Assembly (NCBI GenBank): GCA_963815285.1 | Contig: CAWFGB010000005.1 | Span: 620,001-684,000, forward strand | Length of the DNA stretch: 64,000 nt | From: JACCSI01 sp963815285 | GTDB taxonomy: Bacteria; Acidobacteriota; Vicinamibacteria; Vicinamibacterales; UBA2999 | Reading direction: 5' to 3' | Shown here: piece after piece, positions 17,846 through 26,919 of the stretch | Numbering within the stretch: the first letter of the stretch is position 1 | How the letters are laid out: the number at the start of each line of letters is the position of its first letter | Notes under the pieces: model-generated | The model's input: only the letters and a program-made list of their open reading frames with translations | Database searches by the model: none | What the model was told of the DNA's origin: nothing | Translations under genes and position numbers: made by a program

Positions 17846-19627
17846 ATGAACACGAATAGTGCCGTTACCGGCGTCGAGACTGACGACGCCGCCTTCTCAC
17901 GCGAGGCGGTCGATACCCTCGATCTGGATTTACGTGAGAGCGAAGAGCGGTATCGCACCTTGTTCGACTTGGTTCCGGTGGCGGTCTATGCCATTGATAG
18001 CGCCGGTGTGATTCAGACTTTCAATCGCCGCGCCGTAGAGTTGTGGGGACGTGAGCCGGCGTTGGGAGATACCGACGAACGGTTCTGCGGCTCGTACAAG
18101 CTGTTTCGTCCCGATGGCACCTTCATGCCCCATGCGCAGTGCCCAATGGCAGACGTCGTGACCGGCAAGCTGTCGGAAGTCCGCGACGCGGAGGTGATCA
18201 TCGAGCGGCCCGATGGCTCACGGATCACGGTCGTCGTGAATATCAGGCCGCACAAGAATCAGCGTGGAGAAGTGATCGGGGCGATCAACTGCTTTTACGA
18301 CATCACCCAACGCAAGGTGAACGAGGAAGCCCTGCGCCTGTCCGACAGCAACAAGACCGAGTTCCTGGCCATGCTCGCCCATGAACTCCGGAACCCGCTC
18401 GCTCCGATCCTCGTCTCGATCGAAATCCTGCGTCGCGCCCAACAGCTCGACGAGATCCATACGGAGCGCGCTGACGGGCCCGACACGGCATCCCTCGCCG
18501 CAAGCGCGGCCGTACACCATCGTGTCGACCACGCCTTGAAGGTGCTGACGCGACAAGTCGCGCATATGGTGCGCTTGGTGGACGATCTGCTGGATACCGC
18601 TCGCATCAGCCGCGGCAAGATCGAGCTTCGCAGGGAGCGCGTAGACGTGTCCTCGGTGGTCCTCAATGCTGTGGACGCCGCCCGCCCGCTCTGTGAACAC
18701 CTACAACACGAGTTGACCGTCACCGTCCCATCGGATCCGGTGTTCTTGAACGCCGATCCCGCTCGACTCGCGCAAATCGTTGGCAACCTCCTGAACAACG
18801 CGTGCAAGTTCACGCCGCGCGGCGGGCACATCTGGTTCACGGTGGACCGCGTCGAGTCCTCCCCAGCCGAGCGCCCGGCAGAGACGCCGATTGGAGTCGG
18901 CCCAGAGGTCGCGATCCGTGTGCGCGACACTGGCATCGGGATCGCTGCCAACCAAATCGGGCGCGTCTTCAACTTGTTCGCGCAGGTTGACACCTCATTG
19001 GAGCGGTCAGTCACCGGGCTCGGCATAGGGCTGTCGCTTGTAAAGACGCTCACGGAAATGCACGGCGGCATCGTGGACGTGAGCAGCCCCGGCGTCGGTC
19101 TGGGAAGTGAGTTCATCGTACGACTGCCAATCGCGGCGGAAACCGACAGCCCGACCGCCCAGGCCACGACGACCGAGCCGGCAGCAATCCCGCCGCTCCG
19201 GATTCTGATCGTCGATGACAATCGCGACTCCGCTGACATGCTCGCCACGCTGCTCACGTTCAGCGGCCATGAAACATGTACCGCCAACGACGGTCTCGCG
19301 GCGGTCGACGCGGCGGCGAATCTTCAACCCGACGTGATCTTTATGGATATCGGCTTGCCAGTCCTGAACGGATATGAAGCCGCTCGGAGGATTCGTGAGC
19401 TGCAATGCGACAAGAAACCAGTGCTAGTGGCCTTGACCGGCTGGGGCCAGGACGCGGATCGTCGTCGCTCCGAGAGTGCGGGTTTCGATGCGCACCTAGT
19501 CAAGCCGGTGGACGATAGAGTCCTCGGCAAACTGCTGGTGGAACTGCGCAACGGGACCGGTCGCCAACATGCCGAGCTTTCTCGGCCGAACGATTTACAC
19601 CGGACCGATCGACGGCAAGAATCTTAA
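17846..19627 (+). CDS. PAS-domain hybrid sensor histidine kinase with C-terminal receiver
   Basis: A 593-residue soluble protein. A PAS domain (about 30-155: RYRTLFDLVPVAVYAIDSAG) leads to HisKA with His179 in AHELRNPLAP. The ATPase domain has N-box NLLNNACKFTP, G1 DTGIGIA and G2 GLGIGLSLVK. The receiver (451-575) has DD near 457 and the phospho-acceptor Asp501 in VIFMDIGLP, with the conserved Lys in LVKPVDD. No membrane segment is seen, so it senses a cytoplasmic signal or redox/gas through PAS. The last ~18 residues (AELSRPNDLHRTD) are read out of frame through an aspartoacylase remnant, so the native stop may be lost. Confidence 0.9.
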   Translation: MNTNSAVTGVETDDAAFSREAVDTLDLDLRESEERYRTLFDLVPVAVYAIDSAGVIQTFNRRAVELWGREPALGDTDERFCGSYKLFRPDGTFMPHAQCPMADVVTGKLSEVRDAEVIIERPDGSRITVVVNIRPHKNQRGEVIGAINCFYDITQRKVNEEALRLSDSNKTEFLAMLAHELRNPLAPILVSIEILRRAQQLDEIHTERADGPDTASLAASAAVHHRVDHALKVLTRQVAHMVRLVDDLLDTARISRGKIELRRERVDVSSVVLNAVDAARPLCEHLQHELTVTVPSDPVFLNADPARLAQIVGNLLNNACKFTPRGGHIWFTVDRVESSPAERPAETPIGVGPEVAIRVRDTGIGIAANQIGRVFNLFAQVDTSLERSVTGLGIGLSLVKTLTEMHGGIVDVSSPGVGLGSEFIVRLPIAAETDSPTAQATTTEPAAIPPLRILIVDDNRDSADMLATLLTFSGHETCTANDGLAAVDAAANLQPDVIFMDIGLPVLNGYEAARRIRELQCDKKPVLVALTGWGQDADRRRSESAGFDAHLVKPVDDRVLGKLLVELRNGTGRQHAELSRPNDLHRTDRRQES

Positions 19628-19981
19628 TCGCTTGTTTCCTGGCCGCGCCGACGGCACCGTCTCGGACCGGATCGCGCACACGCTCACCGAGATCATGCGC
19701 CGCGCCGACGTCGTCGTCGACGTTCACTCGGGCGATGCCACCGAAGATCTGACGCCCAGGACCGGTTCTACGCCAAGCATGGGGCGCCGGACGTGATCCG
19801 CCGGTCGCGAGAGCTCGCGGTCGCCTTCGGTCTGCCGTTCATCGTCGAGTTCCCATTCGAACCGAAAACACCGGCCGAGGCGATCTATACGGGTTCAGCG
19901 GCGGTGCAGATGGGGAAGCCGTCTTTCGACGTGGAGGTAGAAGCCGCGCTGGGCGTAGATCTCGTAGTGCCGCGCGGCTGA
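19569..19981 (+). pseudogene. Remnant of an M14 succinylglutamate desuccinylase/aspartoacylase-like gene
   Basis: The first frame reads FLGRTIYTGPIDGKNLNRLF and then RADVVVDVHSGDATED, the zinc-site region of the AstE/AspA family. Near 19780 the frame slips: QDRFYAKHGAPDVI belongs to another frame, which continues as LAVAFGLPFIVEF and IYTGSAAVQMGKPSF. The 5' end is cut off inside the hybrid-kinase gene and the 3' end stops where a TonB-receptor remnant begins on the other strand. It is not expected to make an enzyme. Confidence 0.7.
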
Positions 19982-20345
19982 CGTTGCGCAGCGCCTCACC
20001 CAGCGAGGTCGCCCCTTGTTCGTCCAGCAGCGAATCGGGAACGACGCTGATCGCCTGGGGCGTCTGGAGGATCGGCGTCTCCGCCTTGTGCCCAGCCGCG
20101 ACCGCGTGGCGAGCACCGTCACGGTGTCGGTGACAGACCCCGTCTCGAGCCGCCGCTCGAGTGCGGCCGCGGTCGCGCTGGCTTCGACATCGGTGCGGAT
20201 GAGAGTGGCGAAGCCCGGCCGCACAACGCGGAGCACATAAGCACCTGGAAGCGGATATGCTTCACGACGGCTCAGGGCCGTGGACATCGCCAGCCGTCCG
20301 TCACCGCAGCATTCGGCAGCGACGGACGCTCCACCCCCGGGCCCA
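19950..20345 (-). pseudogene. Remnant of a TonB-dependent receptor, N-terminal part
   Basis: On the minus strand one frame reads AYVLRVVRPGFATLIRTDVE and then LETGSVTDTVTVLATRS, the carboxypeptidase-like domain and linker typical of such receptors. After a slip near 20090-20100 the next frame gives the plug domain ETPILQTPQAISVVPDSLL and then EQGATSLGEALRNVS. The barrel is missing. It meets the aspartoacylase remnant tail to tail near 19950-19990, so a deletion probably fused two lost genes. Confidence 0.65.
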
Positions 20346-20361
20346 AGAAGGGGTCCCATTT

Positions 20362-21195
20362 ATGATCAAGTCGTTTGCCCTGTCGGCCGTCGTCATTGCC
20401 ACGCTGGCCCTCGGAGCGGTGCGTCTGGCGGCTATCACCTACGGATTTATCGACACGACCAACGCGTTCAGCAACGTTGGCGCATTCATCGTGAAGGAGC
20501 CCGCGACCGGCCAGATCTTCCCGATCTGTAGCGGAACGCTCATTGCCGCGGACGTCTTCCTCACCGCGAGTCACTGCACGGCGTTTTTCGAGTTCGAGCT
20601 GGCGCCCGGCGGCTTCACCGCATTCGTGAGCTTCGACCAGTCGATTCCGATTGGGAGCCTCACGACACCACTGACCAACCTCATTCCGGTGACGGACGTT
20701 GTCACCAACCCCGGCTTCAACCGGGCCCAGGGCGATAGCGGCGACCTTGCAGTGCTTCTGCTGGATCCAGGTGATACGCAGGGTATTCCTGCGGCGACGC
20801 TTCCTGCGGCTAACTTGCTGAATCGACTCGCCGCCGCCCGCGCCCTGAACGGGGTTCCGTTCACGAACGCTGGGTATGGGGTGCAGAATCGCGTGGTGGG
20901 CGGCGGCGTGCCGTTCTTTCGGGATTTCAATCCGATTCCGCGGATGTTCTCGTTTTCGACGTTCAATGCGTTGAACAAGGGGTTCATCCGATACTCGCAG
21001 AATCCGGCGACGGGCGATGGCGGGACCTGCTTTGGAGACTCCGGTGGACCGCAATTCCTCAACGTCGAGGGCATTCGGACGATCGTTTCGATCACGATTA
21101 CGGGCGATGAGGTGTGCCGGGCGACGCAGGTCGCCTACAGGTTGGATACCAGCTCGGCGCGGACCTTTCTCTCGCCGTATGTGAACCTTCCTTAG
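20362..21195 (+). CDS. Secreted trypsin-like serine protease
   Basis: A 277-residue S1 (chymotrypsin-fold) protease with a signal peptide (ALSAVVIATLALGAVRLA). The catalytic triad is visible: His71 in LTASHC, Asp128 in SGDLAVLLL and Ser227 in CFGDSGGP. The activation strand is replaced by a plain mature start (ITYGFIDTTNAFSNVG). AAGAAGGGG precedes ATG 20362. It is probably a periplasmic or secreted protease; the target is unknown. It is monocistronic, bounded by the receptor remnant and the respiratory cluster. Confidence 0.86.
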   Translation: MIKSFALSAVVIATLALGAVRLAAITYGFIDTTNAFSNVGAFIVKEPATGQIFPICSGTLIAADVFLTASHCTAFFEFELAPGGFTAFVSFDQSIPIGSLTTPLTNLIPVTDVVTNPGFNRAQGDSGDLAVLLLDPGDTQGIPAATLPAANLLNRLAAARALNGVPFTNAGYGVQNRVVGGGVPFFRDFNPIPRMFSFSTFNALNKGFIRYSQNPATGDGGTCFGDSGGPQFLNVEGIRTIVSITITGDEVCRATQVAYRLDTSSARTFLSPYVNLP

Positions 21196-21421
21196 CGGCT
21201 TCAGGTAGGAGTGGCGCCAAGGGGCGGTCCCGCTCCGGTTGAGGGCACGCAGGCGAACCGGCAACGGCGAAGGGCAACGCAAACGTGGCGTGACAATTCG
21301 TGACCGACCGTAAGCCCGGATTCGTATAATGAGTCAGTTCCCGCGCGTTCTCCCAGCCTGCGCCAGCCGGGCCGCGCCACTCTCGCGGATCGTGAAGCAC
21401 TTTCTGCCAGCAGGAGGACCA

Positions 21422-21838
21422 ATGCGTGGTGTTGCGGCTGCACTTCTAGCTTTCGCATTCGCGCTCACATCTCTCGCAGTGAGCATCGGCGCTCAAGACA
21501 CGGGCGGTAATCCCAAGGCCGCGGCGGTCAAGAACCCGGTGCCGGCGAATGCCGCCTCCATAAAAAGGGGGCAGCAGAATTACAACAACGCCTGCCAACA
21601 TTGCCATGGATCGAACGCCCAGGGCGATGGTCCGCTCGCGCCAACGAACCCGAGCCCTCCAAATCTCACCGATGACAAGTGGGATCACGGGTCGAGTGAC
21701 GGTGAAATCTATTTCATCATCGCCAACGGGATTAAAGACTCCGAGATGAAAGGGGTCAGGAGCGAGATGTCGGCCACCGACATGTGGCACATCGTCAATT
21801 ACCTCCGTAGCCTCGGGCCAAAGCCTCCGTCGCGCTGA
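21422..21838 (+). CDS. Monohaem cytochrome c (ActE-like)
   Basis: A 138-residue exported protein with a signal peptide (LLAFAFALTSLAVSIGA). It has one haem-c site, CQHCH, in NYNNACQHCHGSNAQGDGPL, and a distal Met candidate in SEMSATDMWHIVNYLRSLG. AGGAGG lies before ATG 21422. It sits 7 bp before the pentahaem subunit, so it is the first gene of the respiratory cluster. In ACIII clusters a monohaem cytochrome (ActE) passes electrons onward; that role is inferred from position. Confidence 0.85.
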   Translation: MRGVAAALLAFAFALTSLAVSIGAQDTGGNPKAAAVKNPVPANAASIKRGQQNYNNACQHCHGSNAQGDGPLAPTNPSPPNLTDDKWDHGSSDGEIYFIIANGIKDSEMKGVRSEMSATDMWHIVNYLRSLGPKPPSR

Positions 21839-21845
21839 CACAGCT

Positions 21846-22472
21846 GTGGTGATAACGCGCCGCAGGTTCTTCGGCCGCGCAGTCCTTGTCTGCGGCATAG
21901 CTCTGGCCGCCGGCATCGGCTGTGGAGTGTTCGAGAGCAACGTGCCCACGACAACTGCTCCACCTCTGCTGCCGGGCCAGAATGCGGATGTGTTTACGAC
22001 GGCGCATCCGTCGATGGCTGCGGCGGTGAACGATTTCCTCGGCAGACGCCCAACCCCTGTACAACCGATCGACTTCCCGCACAACGTGCACGTCGGGAAG
22101 AAAATTGCGTGTACGGCGTACTGTCACCGGACCGTGAACACGGGTGCCGTGGCGGGGCTTCCAGGCGTCCGCACGTGCATGATCTGTCACAACAGCATCG
22201 CGAGAGATCGACCGCGGATCCAACAGATCACCGAGATGCGGAAGAAGGGCATCGACCTCGAGTGGCAACGCGTGTTTGGGTACCCCGCGGAGTCTCACGT
22301 GAAGTTCAATCACGCGCCGCACATCCGCGCCAACGTGGAGTGCGCGACGTGCCACGGTAACATCGCGGAGCAAACGGTCGCTCAGCGCAACGTCGAGCTG
22401 ACCATGGGCTTCTGCGTGAATTGCCACAACGAACGGAAGGCGTCGGTCGACTGTCTGGCTTGTCACTATTAG
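21846..22472 (+). CDS. Pentahaem cytochrome c (ActA-like subunit)
   Basis: A 208-residue protein starting at GTG 21846, with a basic start (RRRFFGRA) and a hydrophobic anchor. It has five haem sites: CTAYCH (89-94, an unusual CX3CH), CMICH (111), CATCH (166), CVNCH (190) and CLACH (203). IDFPHNVHVGKKIACT and VKFNHAPHIRANVEC are the His-containing strands typical of class-III-like subunits such as ActA and QrcA. It is followed by the molybdopterin-like, Fe-S and NrfD genes. It would collect electrons from the complex on the periplasmic side. The CX3CH site needs a haem lyase able to handle it, or may be empty. Confidence 0.88.
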   Translation: MVITRRRFFGRAVLVCGIALAAGIGCGVFESNVPTTTAPPLLPGQNADVFTTAHPSMAAAVNDFLGRRPTPVQPIDFPHNVHVGKKIACTAYCHRTVNTGAVAGLPGVRTCMICHNSIARDRPRIQQITEMRKKGIDLEWQRVFGYPAESHVKFNHAPHIRANVECATCHGNIAEQTVAQRNVELTMGFCVNCHNERKASVDCLACHY

Positions 22473-22512
22473 GCGGGTCTGCACAGCAAGACCGCCCGAC
22501 GAGATTTGGGAG

Positions 22513-24831
22513 TTGCTATTGAGCATTGAGCATCGAGACATCGATCGACGCTCGTTCATCAAGCTTACCGCCGTGACCGCAACGAGTGCCGCGCTTGCCA
22601 GCTGCGGCAACCCGGAGAACGAGCTTATTCGCTTCGTTCCCGACGACGATATCGTTCCGGGCGTGGCCGTTTGGAAGCCGAGCGTGTGCCTGCTCTGCGC
22701 ATCTGGATGCGGCCTGACCGTGCGGGTCATGGATGCCGATGCCGAGGTCGTTCGCGGCGGTCAGGCAGGGAGGGTGCGCATCAACGCGGCCAAGAAACTC
22801 GAGGGCAGCCCGGCACACCCGGTCAATCACGGCGGCTTGTGCCCACGCGGCCAAGCGGCGATCCAGGTGACGTACCACCCCGATCGGATCACCCAGCCGC
22901 TCAAGCGCGCCGGCGAGCGCGGCGACGGTCGATATGAAGCTATTTCCTGGGATGACGCGATTGCGGAGGTCGTGTCGCGTCTCGACGCGCTCGAGGGTAT
23001 CGCCAGCCGCCACCGGCTCGCGTTTCTCACGAGGCCGACCTACGGTCATCGAGCCGTCCTGATCGAGCAGTTTCTCGCCCGATATGGCGCGCCCAAGCCG
23101 GTCACCTACGAGCTGTTCGACAACGGCGTGCTTCGGCGAGCCAACGCGTTCAGCTTCGGTCGCGAGCAGCTCCCGACCTTCGATTTGCCGAATGCCCGGT
23201 ACGTCCTTGGCTTCGGTGCAGACTTCCTCGGCACGTGGAATTCACCGGTGTCGCAGGGGCGCGCCTATGGCCTGATGCGTCAGGGGCGTCCCGGCATCCG
23301 CGGCAGGTTCGTGCAGGTGGAATCCCGCATGTCGCAAACGGGCGCAAACGCGGACGAGTGGGTGCCGGTGCGGCCTGGCACCGAGGGTGTGCTGGCGCTC
23401 GGGCTCGCGAACGTCATCATGGCCGGTAAGCTCCGTCCCGCTGACGCCGGAGGCCGGGCGGGGTCGCTCATCGAGGGCTGGAGCACGGGTCTCGCCGCCT
23501 ACACCCCTGAACAAGTAGAGACGTTGACCGGGGTAGCCGCACGCCGCGTCGAGCGACTCGCGCGGGAGCTCGCCGAGATGCGTCCTTCGGTTGCGATCAT
23601 CGGTGGCTCGCCGCTTGCGCATACCAACGGCCTTTTCAATGCGCTCGCCGTCAATGCGCTCAACGCGCTCATGGGAGGCGTCGAGCAGCCCGGCGGCATG
23701 TTCTTTACGCCACAAATCGATATCGCTCGAACCTTCAAGCCGAAACCAGAAGCCACAGGTTCTCGAGGCACCGTCCAGCTGAAGCCGGAAGATCGACAAC
23801 TCGAACACATGGCCGCCGACCTACTCTCGGGCGCGGACTCCTCCCCCCAAGTGCTGCTCGTCGACGGCGCAAATCCGGTCTTCACGACACCACGTGCGTG
23901 GAGAGTTCGCGAGGCGTTCCAGAAAATTCCTTACATCGCGAGCTTCGGCAGCTTCCTGGACGAGACCAGCAGTCTCGCGGATCTGATCCTGCCGGACCAC
24001 TCATTCCTCGAGTCGTGGGCCGAATCCGTTCCCGAATCGGGTGCCATGGTCGCCGTGGTCGGCGCTGCGCCACCCGTCATGCAGCCGCTGCACCAGACCC
24101 GCGCGACCGGAGACGTGCTGCTCGCGATCGGCCGTGGCCTTCGACGTCCGCTCGATCTGCCGTGGCAAACGTTCGACGAGATGCTCGCCGCCACGTTCGC
24201 GGCGCTGCCAGCGCCGAGCGCTGATACCGACGCCTGGACCGACGCTCAGGAAAAGGGTGGCTGGTGGGGAACCCTTCCAGCCGGCCTGGTCACTCCGGCA
24301 CCCGTTGTCACATCCGGCACACGTACGGTGACGTTTGTGGAGCCGCAGTTCGACGGTGACGCGCAGCAATTTCCCTTTCACTTTCTGCCCTACGCGTCGA
24401 GCGCTTTCCTCGACGGATCGCTCTCGCACCTCCCATGGTTGCAGGAGATGCCCGACCCGCTCACGTCTGCGATGTGGAGCAGCTGGGTCGAGATCAATCC
24501 CACCACAGCCGAACGCCTCGGTATCGGCCAGGGAGACGTGGTGGAGATCACGTCGGCTCACGGCACCGTGCGCACCTCCGCCGTCGTCTCGCCGGGAATT
24601 GCGCCCGATCTCGTTGCGATGCCCGTCGGCCAAGGACATCGAACCTTCACCAGGTACGCAAGCGGAAGAGGTGAAAACCCGATCGAGTTGCTGGCTTCAA
24701 TCAGCGAGACGGCCACGGGCGCCCTGGCTTGGGCCGCGACGCGGGTGCGAGTCTCTCGCATCGGCGGGCCCGACGGGCGGCTCGTTCTGTTTGCGGGTGG
24801 ACTGCGTGAGCATGAGGAACGCAGGCGATGA
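22513..24831 (+). CDS. Molybdopterin-oxidoreductase-family subunit (ActB1/QrcB-like)
   Basis: A 772-residue protein from TTG 22513. It has a twin-arginine start (DRRSFIKLT) and a lipobox-like ALASC at 27-31. A [4Fe-4S]-type set Cys59, Cys62, Cys66 and Cys110 (CLLCASGC, then GGLCPRG) is kept. The large molybdopterin fold runs to a C-terminal domain (VEINPTTAERLGIGQGDVVEITSAHGTVRTS). No Cys, Sec or Ser metal ligand is obvious where DMSO-reductase enzymes have one, so it may not bind Mo, as in ActB and QrcB. In typical ACIII this part is fused to the Fe-S protein; here they are separate genes. A true substrate-reducing enzyme cannot be excluded. Confidence 0.8.
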   Translation: MLLSIEHRDIDRRSFIKLTAVTATSAALASCGNPENELIRFVPDDDIVPGVAVWKPSVCLLCASGCGLTVRVMDADAEVVRGGQAGRVRINAAKKLEGSPAHPVNHGGLCPRGQAAIQVTYHPDRITQPLKRAGERGDGRYEAISWDDAIAEVVSRLDALEGIASRHRLAFLTRPTYGHRAVLIEQFLARYGAPKPVTYELFDNGVLRRANAFSFGREQLPTFDLPNARYVLGFGADFLGTWNSPVSQGRAYGLMRQGRPGIRGRFVQVESRMSQTGANADEWVPVRPGTEGVLALGLANVIMAGKLRPADAGGRAGSLIEGWSTGLAAYTPEQVETLTGVAARRVERLARELAEMRPSVAIIGGSPLAHTNGLFNALAVNALNALMGGVEQPGGMFFTPQIDIARTFKPKPEATGSRGTVQLKPEDRQLEHMAADLLSGADSSPQVLLVDGANPVFTTPRAWRVREAFQKIPYIASFGSFLDETSSLADLILPDHSFLESWAESVPESGAMVAVVGAAPPVMQPLHQTRATGDVLLAIGRGLRRPLDLPWQTFDEMLAATFAALPAPSADTDAWTDAQEKGGWWGTLPAGLVTPAPVVTSGTRTVTFVEPQFDGDAQQFPFHFLPYASSAFLDGSLSHLPWLQEMPDPLTSAMWSSWVEINPTTAERLGIGQGDVVEITSAHGTVRTSAVVSPGIAPDLVAMPVGQGHRTFTRYASGRGENPIELLASISETATGALAWAATRVRVSRIGGPDGRLVLFAGGLREHEERRR

Positions 24832-24852
24832 CACAGGTTAAGGAGACAGCTG

Positions 24853-25536
24853 ATGCCTAGATGGGGAATGACGGCCGATCTCGATCGGTGCACGGGCTGT
24901 GGTGCGTGCGTGACGGCCTGCCATGCCGAGAACAACATCTCGACGGTCGGCGCCGATCAGGCGGCGCGTGGCCGCGCGAAGCACTGGATCCGGGTCGAGC
25001 GCTACTGGGAGGGCGACTTTCCTGACGTTCGGCTCAAATTCCGCCCCGTGATGTGCCAGCAGTGCGACAACGCGCCCTGCGAGCCGGTGTGTCCCACCTA
25101 CGCCAGCCACCACACCGAGGACGGTCTCAACGCGCAGGTGTACAACCGCTGCATCGGCACCCGCTACTGCGCCAATGCGTGTCCATACAACGTACGGTTC
25201 TTCAATTTCTTCAACCCGTCATGGGACAAGCCGCTGCATCTGCCGCTCAACCCCGACGTCTCGCTGCGCTCGGTCGGGGTCATGGAGAAGTGCACGTTCT
25301 GCGTGCAGCGCATCAAGGCGGTGACCATTCAGGCAAAAGCTGAGGAGCGCGAGCTCCGGGACGGCGACATTCAGCCAGCCTGCGTGCAGGCGTGCCCGCC
25401 GAAAGCGCTCGTGTTCGGCGATCTCGAAGATCCCGAGAGCGAGGTGTCGCGACTCTCGAGATCGTCACGCGGTAGCAAGCTGCTCGAGGACGTCGGCACG
25501 CGCCCAAAGGTGACGTACCTGAGTCGTCAGACATAG
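24853..25536 (+). CDS. Four-cluster Fe-S subunit (ActB2/PsrB-like)
   Basis: A 227-residue DmsB/PsrB-type ferredoxin. Cluster motifs: Cys13-16-19-23; Cys68-71-76-80; Cys100, Thr103, Cys106, Cys110; and Cys147-150-177-181. The third set has Thr where the second Cys would be (CIGTRYCANAC), which in ACIII and relatives goes with a [3Fe-4S] cluster. There is no signal peptide, so it would be exported with its TAT-dependent partner. It starts 21 bp after the molybdopterin subunit with AAGGAGA before ATG. It would pass electrons between the NrfD protein and the haem subunits. Confidence 0.92.
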   Translation: MPRWGMTADLDRCTGCGACVTACHAENNISTVGADQAARGRAKHWIRVERYWEGDFPDVRLKFRPVMCQQCDNAPCEPVCPTYASHHTEDGLNAQVYNRCIGTRYCANACPYNVRFFNFFNPSWDKPLHLPLNPDVSLRSVGVMEKCTFCVQRIKAVTIQAKAEERELRDGDIQPACVQACPPKALVFGDLEDPESEVSRLSRSSRGSKLLEDVGTRPKVTYLSRQT

Positions 25537-25542
25537 ATAGTT

Positions 25543-26919
25543 ATGCGTCTCTCCACCATTCAGCGCGTCAACAGCGACTTGCTGCGGCCGCTGCTGCACA
25601 CCTCCTGGAGGTTTTACTTCCTCGTCGCCTTCTTCGGAGGCATCGTCCTGACCGCGCTGGTGGCCTGGATGTCGCAGGCCTATTTCGGCTTCGGCATCAC
25701 CGGCATCAGGTGGCCGGTCTATTGGGGCTTCTACGTCACCAGCTTCGTCTTCTGGATCGGCATCAGTCATGCCGGAACGCTGATTTCCGCGATTCTTCGT
25801 CTCGTGAATGCCGGGTGGCGCCGCCCCGTCACGCGGTGCGCCGAAGTGATCACCGTGTTCGCGCTGATGATCGGCGCGATGTTTCCGATCATCCACCTCG
25901 GGCGTCCGTGGCTGGCGTTCTGGCTGTTCCCGTATCCGAGCGAGCGCTTGATCTGGCCGAACTTCCGCTCACCGCTCGTCTGGGACTTCTTCGCCATCAA
26001 TACGTATCTCACCGGCAGCGTGCTCTTCTTGCTCCTGCCGATGATTCCGGACTTCGCCGTCGTGCGCGACAAGTCCACCGGGCTCAGGCATCGCATCTAC
26101 AAGATTCTCGCGCTCGGGTGGCGGGGGACGCCGAAACAGTGGCACAGGCTCGAGACGGCGATGGCCATCATGGCCGTCGTCATCCTGCCGGTTGCGGTCT
26201 CGGTGCACACCATTGTGTCGTTCGATTTTTCGATGGCGCCCGTACCGATGTGGCAGACAGCCATCTTCGGACCGTATTTCGTGGCGGGCGCGATCTTCAG
26301 CGGCATCGCCGCGCTCGTCATCGCGATGGCGGTCTTGCGCCGCTTCCTGCATCTTCAAGACTACCTGCAACCATTGCACTTTCAGAACCTGGGAAAGCTC
26401 CTCCTCGTCATGGCTCTCCTCTGGGGCTACTTCGTGTTCAACGAGCGCCTCGTCACTTACTACGGAAACGAGCCGAGCGAGATGGCCGTCTTCTGGCAAA
26501 CACAGCGGGAGGACTTCGCCCCGCTCTACTGGACGATGGTCCTGTGCAACTTCGTCCTGCCGCTCGTGCTGATGGGCATCCGTCGGTTCCGCACGATCAC
26601 CGGGTGCGTCATCGCCTCGTTTGGCGTCATCGTCGGGATGTGGCTCGAGCGGTTTCTCATTATCGTGCCCTCGCTCGGGCACAAGTACCTGCCATACAGT
26701 TTTGGCAGCTATCGTCCGCAGCCGGTCGAGATCATCATCGCCGGCGCGACCTTCGCGGCCATGACGCTGTTGTATGTGCTGTTCGCCAAGGTGGTGCCGA
26801 TCATTTCGATCTGGGAGCTCAAGGCCGGCCCGTCCGGGGGGACAAGCGATCAAGAGCCCGCGCACGTGCTCGGCACATCAAAGAGGACGGGCCCCGCGCT
26901 CGGGGAGACGCACTCATGA
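25543..26919 (+). CDS. NrfD/ActC-type quinone-binding membrane subunit
   Basis: A 458-residue protein with about ten hydrophobic helices. HAGTLISAILRLVNAGWRRP, FPIIHLGRPWLAFWLF and PNFRSPLVWDFFAINTYL are strongly conserved in ActC proteins, with the His and Asp that line the quinol site. ACIII oxidises menaquinol or ubiquinol and passes electrons to cytochrome c or an oxidase. It begins 6 bp after the Fe-S gene and its stop overlaps the next start (ATGA), so the cluster is one operon. Confidence 0.92.
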   Translation: MRLSTIQRVNSDLLRPLLHTSWRFYFLVAFFGGIVLTALVAWMSQAYFGFGITGIRWPVYWGFYVTSFVFWIGISHAGTLISAILRLVNAGWRRPVTRCAEVITVFALMIGAMFPIIHLGRPWLAFWLFPYPSERLIWPNFRSPLVWDFFAINTYLTGSVLFLLLPMIPDFAVVRDKSTGLRHRIYKILALGWRGTPKQWHRLETAMAIMAVVILPVAVSVHTIVSFDFSMAPVPMWQTAIFGPYFVAGAIFSGIAALVIAMAVLRRFLHLQDYLQPLHFQNLGKLLLVMALLWGYFVFNERLVTYYGNEPSEMAVFWQTQREDFAPLYWTMVLCNFVLPLVLMGIRRFRTITGCVIASFGVIVGMWLERFLIIVPSLGHKYLPYSFGSYRPQPVEIIIAGATFAAMTLLYVLFAKVVPIISIWELKAGPSGGTSDQEPAHVLGTSKRTGPALGETHS

